From: Paenibacillus sp. J23TS9
GTDB taxonomy: Bacteria > Bacillota > Bacilli > Paenibacillales > Paenibacillaceae
Length of the DNA: 64,000 bases
Assembly (NCBI RefSeq): GCF_018403225.1
Contig: NZ_BOSG01000007.1
Span: forward strand, 62,001 to 126,000
Direction of reading: 5' to 3'
Positions 1-9,757 of this stretch are shown piece by piece; position 1 is the stretch's first letter; each line of letters begins with the position of its first letter. The notes under the pieces were generated by a model. The model made no database searches. It saw nothing but the letters and a program-made list of their open reading frames with translations, and was not told the origin of the DNA. The position numbers were made by a program, and so were the translations under genes.

Positions 1-733
1 CGCCTCTGACAGGTGTCCCCGTACCTGGTGCCTCAATCGGATCAACGCTGTCGATGTCAAAGCTGAGATGCACCCCATCGGTGCCGTTACCAGCGATTCG
101 AAGTGCTTCAAGCACCACCTTCTCAATACCGAGACGGTCAATTTCATGCATCGTAAAACAGGTCAGCCCGGTGGAACGGATCAGTGCTTTCTCATCCCGA
201 TCCAAATCTCTGGCTCCAATAATCACACAGTTTTCGGGTTTTAAGGGTACTGCGCCTTCCACGATCTGCCTCAGCTTGATATGAGAAAGTCCCAGACCGA
301 CCGCAAGGGAAATGCCATGCATGTTCCCTGATGGACTTGTCAATTCCGTATTCAAATCCGAGTGCGCATCGACCCAGATCACGCCCATATTGCTGTAATG
401 CCGCGTTAATCCGGCCAAAGACCCCATCGCAATACTGTGATCGCCACCCAGAACCAGCGGAATATGTCCGGCAGCCACAGTCTCGTAGGCAGCCTCTCCA
501 AGCTGGCCGGACACGGCCAATACTTCCTCGAAATGCTTCATTTTGGTTCCCGCCTGGGAATGGACACCATCTGGAAGGCGGATGCATTGATCCGCCTCAA
601 CTTCATATCCAAGACCCTGCAGCTTTTTCACCAGGCCGAATTTTAATATGCTATCCGGACCGTTCTCGCTTCCGGGCCGCCCTGCGCCTAACCCAAACGG
701 TACCCGGATGATTGAAATGGATTGCTGAACCAT
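1..733 (-). CDS. rocF: Arginase (partial, C-terminus beyond window)
   Basis: Arginase splits arginine to ornithine and urea in the cytoplasm. The minus-strand frame opens at an ATG at 733 and stays open to the window edge. It shows the manganese-binding motifs of the ureohydrolase family in order: GGDHS, DAHSD (in WVDAHSDLNTE) and, near the edge, SFDIDSVDP. About 244 codons are visible out of the usual 300. A GGAGG ribosome binding site sits inside the end of rocD, whose stop is only 6 bp upstream, so the two genes are an operon that feeds ornithine directly to RocD. Family assignment is firm; only the last fifth is missing. Confidence 0.95.
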   Translation of the reverse strand, partial: MVQQSISIIRVPFGLGAGRPGSENGPDSILKFGLVKKLQGLGYEVEADQCIRLPDGVHSQAGTKMKHFEEVLAVSGQLGEAAYETVAAGHIPLVLGGDHSIAMGSLAGLTRHYSNMGVIWVDAHSDLNTELTSPSGNMHGISLAVGLGLSHIKLRQIVEGAVPLKPENCVIIGARDLDRDEKALIRSTGLTCFTMHEIDRLGIEKVVLEALRIAGNGTDGVHLSFDIDSVDPIEAPGTGTPVRG

Positions 734-739
734 TCTTCT

Positions 740-1963
740 TCAAGCCTCCCCTTGACTGGCAAACACCTCTTCAATCCGGCTCAGAGCAAAGTTCAGCTCC
801 TCTTCCGTGATGACCAGAGGCGGCGCCAGCCGAATGGTCGTCTCATGCGTTTCCTTACACAGAAGTCCAATCCTTGCCAGTGCTTCGCAGTATGGCCTTG
901 CAGGCACTGAGAGCCGGATCCCGATCAATAGGCCGCGTCCGCGGACCGAAACAATATCGGGATGTCTGATGGATGTAAGCTTTTTCATAAAATAACGCCC
1001 AAGCTCCTCAGACCGCTCCACCAGTCTTTCCTCCTCCATGACATCCAGTGCCGCCAGCGCCACTGCACAGGCCAACGGATTCCCCCCGAAGGTGGAGCCA
1101 TGCGAGCCTGGTTCAAATACATTCATGATTGCATCATCCGCGGCAACCGCCGAAATTGGAATCACACCGCCTCCAAGCGCCTTGCCCAGGATGTACACAT
1201 CCGGCACTACAGCCTCCCAATCACAGGCGAATTTTTTGCCCGTACGTCCAAAGCCCGTCTGGATCTCATCTGCAATAAACAGCACGCGCTGCTGGCGGCA
1301 AAGCTCATAAGCCTCGGATAAAAACCGCTCCGGAGGTATGATAATCCCCGCCTCTCCCTGCACCGGCTCCACCAGAAAAGCAGCCGTATCCGGCGTAATC
1401 GCAGCCCGGAGCGCTTCAAGATCACCATATGGAACACTTTTGAACCCCGGCGTAAACGGACCGAAATCCTGTTTGTATGCCCCTTCCGTTGAGAAAGACG
1501 TAATGGTTAATGTCCGTCCATGAAAATTGCCATCGCAGACAATGATCTCCGCACGGTTCTCCTCCACTCCTTTGACCCGGTAAGCCCAGCGCCTCGCCAT
1601 TTTCAGTGCAGTTTCCACCGCTTCCGCCCCGGAGTTCATCGCAAGAATTTTGTCTTTTCCGGCAAATTCCGCAAGCCTTCGCACAAACTGTGCAAGCACC
1701 TCACTATGAAACGCTCTTGAGGTCAGCGTCACTTTTTCCGCCTGCTCTTTCAGCGCCTGTATGATCTTGGGGTGCCGGTGACCGTGATTCAACGCGGAAT
1801 ATGCGCTCAGCATATCAAGATAACGACGGCCTCCCGCATCCTCGACCCATACCCCTTCAGCCCTCTCGATGACAATCGGGAGCGGAAGGTAATTACTCGC
1901 GCTGTATCTCTCCATCATTTGCAGAACTTGTTCCGTTGTGGCCATAGCTGCACATCCCATCAT
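740..1963 (-). CDS. rocD: Ornithine aminotransferase
   Basis: PLP enzyme converting ornithine and 2-oxoglutarate to glutamate semialdehyde and glutamate. The 407-residue length and class-III aminotransferase signatures fit: [13 protein letters not shown] for the phosphate/cofactor region, [14 protein letters not shown] with the PLP aspartate, and ILGKALGGG with the Schiff-base lysine. It is upstream of rocF in a two-gene catabolic operon. The first ATG at 1963 has an AAGGTG about 10 nt upstream; a later start at 1945 (MATTEQ) is possible. The upstream 170 bp hold no sigma-54 type promoter that I could recognise, unlike the B. subtilis roc genes. Confidence 0.95.
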   Translation of the reverse strand: MMGCAAMATTEQVLQMMERYSASNYLPLPIVIERAEGVWVEDAGGRRYLDMLSAYSALNHGHRHPKIIQALKEQAEKVTLTSRAFHSEVLAQFVRRLAEFAGKDKILAMNSGAEAVETALKMARRWAYRVKGVEENRAEIIVCDGNFHGRTLTITSFSTEGAYKQDFGPFTPGFKSVPYGDLEALRAAITPDTAAFLVEPVQGEAGIIIPPERFLSEAYELCRQQRVLFIADEIQTGFGRTGKKFACDWEAVVPDVYILGKALGGGVIPISAVAADDAIMNVFEPGSHGSTFGGNPLACAVALAALDVMEEERLVERSEELGRYFMKKLTSIRHPDIVSVRGRGLLIGIRLSVPARPYCEALARIGLLCKETHETTIRLAPPLVITEEELNFALSRIEEVFASQGEA

Positions 1964-2045
1964 GTTAACTTTTCACCTTGCTACGTTCCTATCTTATTGG
2001 CGAAAACCCCATTTCATGATTTGTGAATTTTTGTACATAAAAAAC

Positions 2046-2097
2046 CAGCAAAAAGCACCGTCTTCCTCCGCTTGCCGCATGAAGAAGACCGGTGCTC
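2046..2097 (-). terminator. Rho-independent terminator after thioredoxin-like gene
   Basis: Minus-strand stem AGCACCGGTCTTC paired with GAAGACGGTGCT, followed by a T run. It lies 44 bp after the stop of the thioredoxin-like gene and separates it from rocD. Confidence 0.8.
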
Positions 2098-2140
2098 TTT
2101 GATTCAAACACTATAAACGGGAATTCACCCCGCCAAAAAA

Positions 2141-2467
2141 TTATTTTTTGGACTCCAGCGTTTCCAGGTACTCGGATATCTCGGCCGGTGTCTTCGCGAA
2201 TTTGCTGTGCAAATGGGCTAGCTTCTCACCGTTCTTGTATACCAGAAGACTCGGAATTCCGCGCACATCGTTTTTGCTGGTGATATCCTCGAACTGCTCC
2301 ACATCCATGGCATAGAATTCTTTATCCGAATGCTTCGTCATGATGTCCGGCAGAAATTTGTCCAGCGTCTTGCAGTCCGGACACCAGGTTGCGTCATATT
2401 TAATGACGGTTAGTCCGTCTCGGTTGATCAAATCCTCGTATTGCTTTTCCGTTTGAATACGTTCCAT
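2141..2467 (-). CDS. Thioredoxin-family protein (YtpP-like)
   Basis: Small cytosolic thiol-disulfide protein of 108 residues, the usual size of a single thioredoxin fold. The redox motif is CPDC (in ATWCPDCK), not the CGPC of classical thioredoxin, and the cis-proline appears in RGIPSLLVY. No signal peptide or membrane anchor is seen, so it acts in the cytoplasm. The CPDC variant is typical of the YtpP-like branch of Bacilli. It has its own terminator and no clear operon partner. Confidence 0.85.
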   Translation of the reverse strand: MERIQTEKQYEDLINRDGLTVIKYDATWCPDCKTLDKFLPDIMTKHSDKEFYAMDVEQFEDITSKNDVRGIPSLLVYKNGEKLAHLHSKFAKTPAEISEYLETLESKK

Positions 2468-2597
2468 CTCTGTTATCCCCTTTACCCGTCATCTTTGGCG
2501 GCTTCCTAGAGAAGCTTGGGTTTCGGAATGCAATGACTTGCATCACACCCGAACCGTTATCTTATTTTAGCCGTTTATGACATGGTTTGCAAAAGGA

Positions 2598-3221
2598 TTA
2601 CATGGAATGCATTTCATGACCGGAAGATGACGGCTCGCCTGCGGAAGGACTGTGGCCCAACCAGGCGGCAACGCACAAGATGACTACCGGAAGCACTATA
2701 TAAATCATCCAGAAGGAAGTACGGACAGGTGCTGCCGGCAAAGCGCTCCTGATTTCTCTGACAGAGCTCACAGCCGCCACCGGCTCCCCTTCTCGATGCT
2801 TGCGGTCAAGTATCAGGTAAATGACCAGCGCAGTGACCGCAATAAACATGGCATCCATGATGAACAGCATGACATCCCACTGCCGCTTCGGGATCATATC
2901 TCCCAGCATCGCACCATGCACGCCACCCATGATACCTCCTCCAATCCCTTCTATAACGGCCAGCAGACTTAGGGGTCTACCGATCAGATAGCCGATCAGG
3001 AAGCAAAAGAGGATCGATATCCCGGTGGACACCACCAGGTTCTGTGCAAACAGCATGCCGAGAATGACGCCAATCGTCAAATTCGACATGAGCCCTGTCG
3101 TCATCGCCACTACCATACCAGTCATGTTCGTCAAAATATGACGGTTGAGTTGAACGAACATAATGCATAGCACCGTATAAATGAAGACAATCAATATACT
3201 TATGTTCAACAGCATTCTCAT
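2598..3221 (-). CDS. Polytopic membrane protein, function unknown
   Basis: 207-residue protein with about five hydrophobic segments: roughly residues 5-23, 32-57, 60-85, 116-138 and 170-190. Several are glycine- and methionine-rich (IGGGIMGGVHGAMLGDM). The C-terminal tail ends SGHEMHSM, a His/Met pair pattern that could bind a soft metal, but this is speculation. The better-spaced start after AAAGGGG is the second methionine (3215). I do not recognise the family. Confidence 0.6.
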   Translation of the reverse strand: MRMLLNISILIVFIYTVLCIMFVQLNRHILTNMTGMVVAMTTGLMSNLTIGVILGMLFAQNLVVSTGISILFCFLIGYLIGRPLSLLAVIEGIGGGIMGGVHGAMLGDMIPKRQWDVMLFIMDAMFIAVTALVIYLILDRKHREGEPVAAVSSVREIRSALPAAPVRTSFWMIYIVLPVVILCVAAWLGHSPSAGEPSSSGHEMHSM

Positions 3222-3359
3222 GGCCCCTTTCGCCCGGGTGCTGCAGTTAAACCGCCAAGATCGCTTTCCATAACTGTCCGCTGCAGCTGCGGCGCCTTCC
3301 CTTCCGCTCTCTGAAGCTTATTCAGCAGATCTTATCTTTATGCTGATAACTCGTAAAAG

Positions 3360-3398
3360 CATAAAAGGAAAGCCCCGCTTTTTAAGCGGCCGCTCTCC
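3360..3398 (-). terminator. Putative terminator after the YdeI-family gene
   Basis: Minus-strand GCCGCTT/AAGCGGGGC stem with a T-rich tract directly downstream of the YdeI-family stop codon. Confidence 0.55.
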
Positions 3399-3410
3399 TC
3401 GTTTCATACG

Positions 3411-4007
3411 TTACGGATATATTTTCTCCCCGTTTTCGAGCATGCGGACGAACTCATCCACTTTTCTTTTGCGGGTTTCAGGCTTCTTCGCATTTTTGAT
3501 CCGGAACGTGATCGCAAATTTATTTTGGCTGTTCAAGGTCTCATAAAATGCCTTCGCGTCCGGATGCTCGACAAAAGCGGCCTCCAATTCCTCCGGCAGT
3601 GTGCTACGGCTTTGAGATTCATACGCCGCTTCCCAGCGACCGTTGCTTCTTGCCGTCTCGACCGCCTGAAGTCCCGCGGGCTTCATCCGCCCTTCCTCCG
3701 TCAAACGCTGGACCTTTCCCCGGTTCACCTGTGACCAGATACTGTCTTTCCCCCGGGGTCCAAAGCGCTGAATCCAGCTCTTTTCATCCAGCTTTTCCTT
3801 GCGGCTGTCAATCCAGCCGTAGCAAATCGCGCTGTCCAGCGCTTCGTCATAGCTCACGGAATCAAATCCCGAATTCTTCTTGGCAATCTGCAGCCTGACA
3901 CCCTTTGAAAGATGATGATTCTGCTCCAGCCAAGCCTCCCAGTCAGACTGACTCTCACATAACAACAGCGGCCATTCCGCTTGTCCTTCCGCTTTCTTCA
4001 TCCTCAC
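3411..4007 (-). CDS. YdeI/OmpD-associated family protein
   Basis: 198-residue soluble protein. The N-terminal half carries the family hallmark CYGWIDSRKEK followed by FGPRGKDSIWSQVN, and the C-terminal third has the helical OmdA-type tail (ITFRIKNAKKPETRKRKVDEFV). Members are annotated as bacteriocin-protection or YdeI-like proteins; their biochemical activity is not established. The gene stands alone with its own terminator. Start at 4007 or at the third codon pair (MKKAEG); the sequence does not decide. Confidence 0.85.
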   Translation of the reverse strand: MRMKKAEGQAEWPLLLCESQSDWEAWLEQNHHLSKGVRLQIAKKNSGFDSVSYDEALDSAICYGWIDSRKEKLDEKSWIQRFGPRGKDSIWSQVNRGKVQRLTEEGRMKPAGLQAVETARSNGRWEAAYESQSRSTLPEELEAAFVEHPDAKAFYETLNSQNKFAITFRIKNAKKPETRKRKVDEFVRMLENGEKIYP

Positions 4008-4116
4008 ACGACTCCCTTCCTTAGGTACAGTTCTACCTTTTTCCGCTCCCTTTCATACTAATTACCAGTTTAATCCTTATATATTATCGCCTTCAAGACT
4101 TATAAGGTTAAAAAGC

Positions 4117-4162
4117 AAAAAAAGAGCCTCCGCCATTCGATCCGAATTGCGGGACTCTCTTT
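4117..4162 (-). terminator. Rho-independent terminator after methyltransferase
   Basis: Minus-strand AGAGTCCCGC / GCGGAGGCTCT stem followed by seven T residues, 30 bp beyond the methyltransferase stop. Confidence 0.75.
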
Positions 4163-4190
4163 GAATGTTCGCCAGTTGCCAGCGAAAAAT

Positions 4191-4760
4191 CTATTTTTCA
4201 AAAACGATGCTGTAGAACGCTTCTGTCCACGGCTGCCGATTTAGCACCTTAAAACCCATTCCCTCCAAAACACGCGTCATTTCGCTGGAGGAAATACGAT
4301 GGTTCTGTGGCGGCCCACTTTCTGTTTCGACATGCTCCCATTCAATGCACAGCGCACGACCACCCTTTTTCAAGACACGCTGGATTTCCCGGAGTCCCTG
4401 CTCCGGCGGATCCACCTCATGAAGCACCATGGAACAGATGACGGCATCCACCTTCTCATCCTCCATCGGGATATGCTCCGCTTCGCCCTGGATGATCTCA
4501 ATACGGCCGGTCTTCTGCTCCTCCATGCGGCTTTTCAAATATTCCAGCATTGCGGACTGGGCATCTAGCGCGTACACGATGCCGCTGGTTCTCTCCACAG
4601 CCGGAAAGGTAAAGTATCCACCGCCTGCTCCCACATCCAGAATATCCTCACTACCTGTTAAACCGAGCAGATCCAGAAGCTGCTCCGGCGGAAGATTCTT
4701 TCTTCGCTCGGGGTTGTCCAGCTTGGCAATCCGTGCCGGGTCAAAACGTTTATCGTTCAT
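4191..4760 (-). CDS. Class I SAM-dependent methyltransferase (UbiE-like)
   Basis: SAM-binding motif I is DILDVGAGGGYFT, motif II acidic residue lies in YALDAQ, and motif IV in VDAVICSMVLHEV, giving a Methyltransf_11-type fold in the middle of a 189-residue protein. The start is placed at 4760 (MNDKRF) because GAGGAGG lies 8 nt upstream; a longer frame begins at 4799 without a ribosome binding site. The substrate cannot be read from sequence. Monocistronic. Confidence 0.85.
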   Translation of the reverse strand: MNDKRFDPARIAKLDNPERRKNLPPEQLLDLLGLTGSEDILDVGAGGGYFTFPAVERTSGIVYALDAQSAMLEYLKSRMEEQKTGRIEIIQGEAEHIPMEDEKVDAVICSMVLHEVDPPEQGLREIQRVLKKGGRALCIEWEHVETESGPPQNHRISSSEMTRVLEGMGFKVLNRQPWTEAFYSIVFEK

Positions 4761-4844
4761 CGATTCTTCCTCCTCATCGGTACATGCTGTGCAGACCATT
4801 TCATTCTAGCATTCCTGATAAAAGAGGAGCAAACCAGCGAGCAA

Positions 4845-5975
4845 TTAACCAATAGTCATCAGCTCGTTGTAAAGCCTTATGGTCTCCGCTTCCGGTTTTG
4901 TTTCCAGCTCAGCCCCGATGAGAGAAACAAAGCTCAGGTACTCGCTGGCGACCGCCGCTTGATTCCCCTGCGCATGATAAACCCTCATAATGCTCTGGCA
5001 TATCTCATCTGAGTAAGGCTCTTTCATCTTTAATGAAAGCAGCCGCTGCAGTGCCTGGCGTTCTCTTCCTATCTGCGTCTCATATGCCGCCGCTGCGATT
5101 GAACAGTGAATATATCTGCGCAGCAGTTCTTCCCGCACGGGCTTGGCCCAAAAATAATCATGCTCTTCCAGGTAATCCCCTTGATATAGGTTCAACGTCT
5201 GTTCGAGCTGCTGCCATTCCTGCTCCGAGGTTACCGGTCCGATTTGGCTGCTGTGCATGAACAGGTCCACGTCTGTTGTAAATCCAGTCCGCAGCAAGCG
5301 GTAGCTGTCATGTGCGAATTCAATCAGAGCCCTAACGCCCCACTGTTTCAGTATCTTCCGTACCTGATAAACAGAGGTGTGCAGCTGTGTCGTTGCCTTA
5401 TCCAGTTTAAGCTGGGGCCACAGCGTCTCCAGAATAGTATCCTTCGTTACCCACCGACCCTGCTGATGAAGTAAAAAAGCGAACAATTCCTGCGCTTTTT
5501 GCGTTCTCCATTTCAGCAAGCTGCCTGCCGCAACGTTATCGCCAAGCAATAAACGCTTGAAACATATGACCATGGATTCTGCAGGGACCTGTACACCCGT
5601 CTGCTCCTGTGTTATTTTCAGCTGTGATTCGATACGGCTTACCGTCTTGGCGAACCTCACCGGATCGACAGGTTTTAACAAATAATCCAGGGCATTAAGC
5701 TCAAAAGCCTCAATCGCATAATGGTTGTATGCCGTCACGAACACAATCTGAAGATCCGGAATCATCGCCATCAGCTTTTCCCCTGCCTCCAAACCGTTCA
5801 TGCCCGGCATTTCAATATCCAAAAAGACGACATCCGCCTGGTTCTCCGCCACATGCTCCAGGCCCGATCCAATACGAGTAAATTTACCGCATATCTCCAG
5901 CCGGCCATCCGCATGAATCAACCTTTCCAGCTGAAGCAGTGCCGGGTTCTCATCGTCAATCAGAACAGCCTTCAA
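4845..5975 (-). CDS. Response regulator with winged-helix and BTAD output domains
   Basis: Receiver domain at residues 1-120 with phospho-acceptor aspartate in VVFLDIEMPGMNG and the conserved lysine in YLLKPVDP. A winged-helix segment (about 150-240) is followed by a bacterial transcriptional activator domain (BTAD, about 245-375), as in SARP-like regulators. The gene begins 16 bp after the stop of the hybrid kinase, so the two form a two-component operon. I place the start at a TTG (5975, MKAVLIDDE) behind GAAGGGG; a longer frame to 6068 would run into the kinase gene and add residues with no receiver homology. Confidence 0.9.
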   Translation of the reverse strand: MKAVLIDDENPALLQLERLIHADGRLEICGKFTRIGSGLEHVAENQADVVFLDIEMPGMNGLEAGEKLMAMIPDLQIVFVTAYNHYAIEAFELNALDYLLKPVDPVRFAKTVSRIESQLKITQEQTGVQVPAESMVICFKRLLLGDNVAAGSLLKWRTQKAQELFAFLLHQQGRWVTKDTILETLWPQLKLDKATTQLHTSVYQVRKILKQWGVRALIEFAHDSYRLLRTGFTTDVDLFMHSSQIGPVTSEQEWQQLEQTLNLYQGDYLEEHDYFWAKPVREELLRRYIHCSIAAAAYETQIGRERQALQRLLSLKMKEPYSDEICQSIMRVYHAQGNQAAVASEYLSFVSLIGAELETKPEAETIRLYNELMTIG

Positions 5976-5991
5976 TACGTTTTGCACCCCT

Positions 5992-8900
5992 TCATAATGA
6001 TTTGCCTCCAAGCTTCCCTTTTGGTACGTCAAAGCGAACTGTTGTCCCTCTGCCAGGGCTGCTCTCAACGATCAAACCTTTTCCGTACAACGTCAGCATC
6101 CGGGTGTGTATATTACGGAGTCCGACACCGCTTTCCGGTGAATCTGCTGCAAGCAGCTTCCATGCCAGCTCCTGATCCATGCCCACACCATTATCCGACA
6201 CGGAAATACATATCCTGCTATCGTCCTCCTGTATGGAAATCCGTACCGTTCCTCCCGCTTCCCGCTGCATGATACCATGTCGTACCGCATTCTCGACGAT
6301 CGGTTGTATGCTTAGCTGAGGAATGAATCCGCTCAGCTCCGCCTCAATCTCATAAACAATCTCCAGTCTTTCTTCAAAGCGCGCCTTTTCGAGGGTCAGA
6401 TAGGAATGAACCAATGCAAGCTCCTTATATATGGTCGTCAGCTGCTCCCGATTCTGAAAGTCAAAGCTGCTCCGCAAATAATGACTGAGCTCAAGGAGCA
6501 GGCTGGTCGTTTTTTCCGGATCAACGGGAAGCAGAGAAATAATCGTATTCAATGCATTAAACAGAAAATGCGGCTTGATTTGCGCCTGCAAAAACGCCAT
6601 TTCAGCCGAAATGGTCCTGCGTACCGATTTGCGAAGCTCAATCAAATTCCGAACCCGGGCCCGCAGCTCGTCTGCGTCCACCGGCTTGCGCAGAAAATCA
6701 TTGGCTCCTGCCTGAAGGCCAATCCGTACATCCTCCGGCAATCCGCGTGCCGTCAGAATCAGAACGGGCATTTCAAACGGCGAAAATTGCTGCCTCACGG
6801 CTCTGCACAGCTCGATTCCGGACATTCCCGGCATCATCCAGTCCGTAATCACCAGATCTATGGACTGGCCGGAACGAATCTGTTCCAGGGCATCAGCGCC
6901 ATTATCTGCAGAGATCAGCCTGCAGTTCTCCACGGACAGAAGCCCCCGCAGCGCCTGTAAATTGACCGGATCGTCATCCACCAGCAGCACGGTTGTGCTG
7001 GTTTCTTGCACCAGATCATCCGCATTCACGAATTCTTCATCTATTCCATTATCGGATAATTCCTTCCGAATACTTACACCCGGCATTCCCTCTCCGCTAC
7101 TAACAGTATCCGAAACAGGAAGCGTAAAGTGGAACGCCGAGCCGCTTCCCGGCTCAGATTCCACCCAAATCGACCCACCGCCAAGCTCCACCAGCTTCTT
7201 GGATATGCTGAGGCCAAGTCCCGTGCCGCTGTACTCTCTCTCAGAAGTTGCACCGACTTGTTCATAGGATTTGAATATATCCTGCAGTCGCTCAGGTGCA
7301 ATCCCAATGCCCGTGTCAGTCACTGTCACCTGAACGATGTTTCCACTGCCAAGCGTCTTGGCATCAATTCGGATGACACCCGCAGACGTGAACTTCACGG
7401 CATTTCCAAGCAAATTATATAGAATTTGCCGAAGACGTTCTTCATCCATATCCAGCAAAGGAAGATTCTCCGGCCAATGCTCCTCGAACCGGATAGGCTT
7501 GTTCCCCGCTATATACAGCGTAATTTCCATCACCGACCGGGTTACTGCCTTCAAATCGACCGGCTGGCGGTTCAGCACGATCTCGCCGTTCTTCAGCTTG
7601 CTGAAATCCAAAATATCATTAATGAGTACAGACAGGCGCCTTCCGGTCGATACGATCATGGACAGGTCTCTGGCCTGCTTCATATTAAGCTGCCCGGAAG
7701 CTCCCTCTACGAGCGACTGGGCGATATTCACGATGCCATGGAGCGGGGTACGCAGCTCATGCGATGTATTAGCCATGAACTCATCCTTTAAACCATCCAG
7801 CGTCAGCAGCTTCAGTGACAGCTGCTCCACCTCCGCGAACGCCCTGGAGAAACGCCGTGATAACAGCATTGCTTGAGTGAGGACGAACAGAATCAATTCG
7901 TACGGCACAAGATTGAGACTGGTATACAAGCCCATCAGGGAAAGCACGTTGACCACGATGACGAGGATGATACTCAGCATTCCGATCAGCATCAGTCCCG
8001 CATCCTTGGACCGCCTCTTCATCCCCCGGATCATGGCAAATGCGATATAGCCGACTGCCGTCAGCGAGTATACAATTAAAAGCGGGCTTATCTTTGAAAA
8101 AATAAGCGGCGGAAGGAAAATCGCCATAAGGACGGCGACGAGTGTAGCGGCGTCGCAGATGCGCAGAACCAGCCGCGGGATGCTTCTTGGCACCGCCAAG
8201 GCGACATATCGGAGCAAAAAGAAATAAATGAGCGCCGAAGAAAACAGCTGCGTTTTCAAAAACCATTCATAGTCCAGCGAAGGCCATAAGTTGCCTAGCA
8301 GCTTCTCCCCGTGCATCAACACGTATATCAGGGCAGACAGGCAAAAAAGTCCGAGATACAGCATGGAAGGTTCTTTTTTGTGAAGCCTGTTTAATACCAG
8401 CAGATACAGCGCCGGAATCAAAAAGCCTGCGCCAGACATCAAATCGATGAATATATCCAGCTCCCGGCTCCTCATGATCGATGCCTTGTCACCGAACACG
8501 ATCGGGGTGAAGATCCCCCCGGAAGCGTATGAATGATTTGATACCTGGACGATGATTTCCGCTTCATTTCCGGACACGCTCGCAAATCCGGCATAGGGGA
8601 TGTTGTCGGGCTCTTCTTGGCCGGCGCTTACGCCCGGCTTTCCGCTTGCCCCAGCCTCCTGTCCGTTCAAAAATATCCGGTTGGCCGTCCGGATATTGCC
8701 GGAGCGGATTCCATAGATGGCATTTTCCCCATCCTTTAAACGAATCCGCAGACGGAACGTGGCATACCCTTCAGCGTTATCCCGCCGGTCTTCACCAATA
8801 TAGTCATTCCAGCTTCCCGGCAAAGTCACCATTTCTGTCATTTGAGGAAGAGACCACGCTGCGGATGTGCCAGACGGATGAAAGTCCTGGGGAGTCAGCA

Positions 8901-9099
8901 GCTGGCTGCGGTAAAACTCCCATTCACCGGTCAGTTGAACGGTTCCATTCTGGGCAAAGTCCCAGGCACTCAGGTCTATTTGGCCTTGGATCGCATCCGG
9001 TTCCTCACCAAAGTTAAGGAACCATCGAGTTATCACATAGATCGGCACAATGATCACGAGGAAAATTCCCGTCAGGATGATCAAGCCTTGTTTTTTCAT
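5992..9099 (-). CDS. Hybrid histidine kinase with 7TM sensor and two kinase modules
   Basis: 1035-residue membrane sensor. Order: one TM helix (about 5-27), extracellular beta-rich domain (about 40-200), a seven-helix 7TMR-DISM block (about 210-415), HisKA with NTSHELRTPLHG (His about 447), an HATPase with GTGLGLSISKKL, a receiver (about 700-820, aspartate in VITDWMMPGMSG), then a second LytS-type kinase module (PHFLFNALNT) with its own HATPase (NAVRHGI, SGVGLRNIHTR). It likely phosphorylates the regulator encoded immediately downstream. The start has AAAGGGG just upstream. The ligand is unknown. Confidence 0.92.
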   Translation of the reverse strand: MKKQGLIILTGIFLVIIVPIYVITRWFLNFGEEPDAIQGQIDLSAWDFAQNGTVQLTGEWEFYRSQLLTPQDFHPSGTSAAWSLPQMTEMVTLPGSWNDYIGEDRRDNAEGYATFRLRIRLKDGENAIYGIRSGNIRTANRIFLNGQEAGASGKPGVSAGQEEPDNIPYAGFASVSGNEAEIIVQVSNHSYASGGIFTPIVFGDKASIMRSRELDIFIDLMSGAGFLIPALYLLVLNRLHKKEPSMLYLGLFCLSALIYVLMHGEKLLGNLWPSLDYEWFLKTQLFSSALIYFFLLRYVALAVPRSIPRLVLRICDAATLVAVLMAIFLPPLIFSKISPLLIVYSLTAVGYIAFAMIRGMKRRSKDAGLMLIGMLSIILVIVVNVLSLMGLYTSLNLVPYELILFVLTQAMLLSRRFSRAFAEVEQLSLKLLTLDGLKDEFMANTSHELRTPLHGIVNIAQSLVEGASGQLNMKQARDLSMIVSTGRRLSVLINDILDFSKLKNGEIVLNRQPVDLKAVTRSVMEITLYIAGNKPIRFEEHWPENLPLLDMDEERLRQILYNLLGNAVKFTSAGVIRIDAKTLGSGNIVQVTVTDTGIGIAPERLQDIFKSYEQVGATSEREYSGTGLGLSISKKLVELGGGSIWVESEPGSGSAFHFTLPVSDTVSSGEGMPGVSIRKELSDNGIDEEFVNADDLVQETSTTVLLVDDDPVNLQALRGLLSVENCRLISADNGADALEQIRSGQSIDLVITDWMMPGMSGIELCRAVRQQFSPFEMPVLILTARGLPEDVRIGLQAGANDFLRKPVDADELRARVRNLIELRKSVRRTISAEMAFLQAQIKPHFLFNALNTIISLLPVDPEKTTSLLLELSHYLRSSFDFQNREQLTTIYKELALVHSYLTLEKARFEERLEIVYEIEAELSGFIPQLSIQPIVENAVRHGIMQREAGGTVRISIQEDDSRICISVSDNGVGMDQELAWKLLAADSPESGVGLRNIHTRMLTLYGKGLIVESSPGRGTTVRFDVPKGKLGGKSL

Positions 9100-9204
9100 A
9101 TATAACCCCTTTAATTAAGCCATTTATGACATAAATGGTTAGTAGCATAAAATGGTAAGCACTAGCTGTTATATAATGGAACCATGCGCATGTCAATACA
9201 GTAA

Positions 9205-9230
9205 TAAAAAAAGACCCTCAGAGGGTCCCT
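9205..9230 (-). terminator. Rho-independent terminator after zinc-ribbon gene
   Basis: GACCCTCTGAGGGTC minus-strand hairpin followed by seven T residues, between the kinase promoter region and the small zinc-ribbon gene. Confidence 0.8.
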
Positions 9231-9289
9231 TTCATTCGAGTATTGAAGGCTGATGATGACGTTATGGCTGCGGGCCGGCGCACTTACGA

Positions 9290-9436
9290 TTACATTTCGG
9301 AATCCTGATTTCCCTGCTGCTCCTGGCATTCAAAGCATTCAAGCGTCTGATCCTCCTGCACAGTCCCGTTCAGAAACCCGTTCTCGCAATAAATCGCTTT
9401 GCCGCAGCTGCGGCAGCTGCCAATATACTCCTGCAT
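9290..9436 (-). CDS. Small zinc-ribbon protein
   Basis: 48-residue protein with two cysteine pairs, CRSCG and CFEC, plus a further Cys in AIYC, the layout of a single zinc ribbon. A GGAGG 7 nt before ATG 9436 decides this start; an upstream in-frame ATG (9514) has no ribosome binding site. The role is unknown. Small zinc-ribbon proteins of this size are common in Paenibacillus-like genomes. Confidence 0.65.
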   Translation of the reverse strand: MQEYIGSCRSCGKAIYCENGFLNGTVQEDQTLECFECQEQQGNQDSEM

Positions 9437-9516
9437 GACACGCCTCCAGTTCATTTTCGAGGTAAGTACATATTTATGAGTCAACTCTATGGTATCAGGA
9501 TCATATGGAAGCACAA

Positions 9517-9562
9517 GTAAAAAGCGGGTGGTCTCCCAAATTGGAAAACCACCCGCTTTTCT
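9517..9562. terminator. Bidirectional terminator
   Basis: AAAAGCGGGTGGT pairs with ACCACCCGCTTTT; A and T runs on both sides. It closes the DUF1328 gene on the minus strand. Confidence 0.85.
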
Positions 9563-9592
9563 GCCTGTTCTTTTAGTCAGTATGCCTGCAAA

Positions 9593-9757
9593 CTATCGTC
9601 TTCTGACTCGTCCGAAAATAAGCGATACGATGAACAGAATGAGGAAAATAAAGAACAGTACCTTGGCAATTCCGACTGCAGCGGACACGATTCCAAAGAA
9701 CCCGAAAATCCCCGCCACGACAGCGATAATCAAAAATAGTATAGCCCAACCTAACAT
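9593..9757 (-). CDS. DUF1328 small membrane protein (YtjA-like)
   Basis: 54-residue protein starting [16 protein letters not shown], with two hydrophobic helices (about 3-25 and 30-48) and an arginine-rich end (RVRRR). This matches the very short DUF1328/YtjA family of inner membrane proteins of unknown function. An AGGGTGATTA precedes the ATG. The gene has its own terminator. Confidence 0.85.
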   Translation of the reverse strand: MLGWAILFLIIAVVAGIFGFFGIVSAAVGIAKVLFFIFLILFIVSLIFGRVRRR

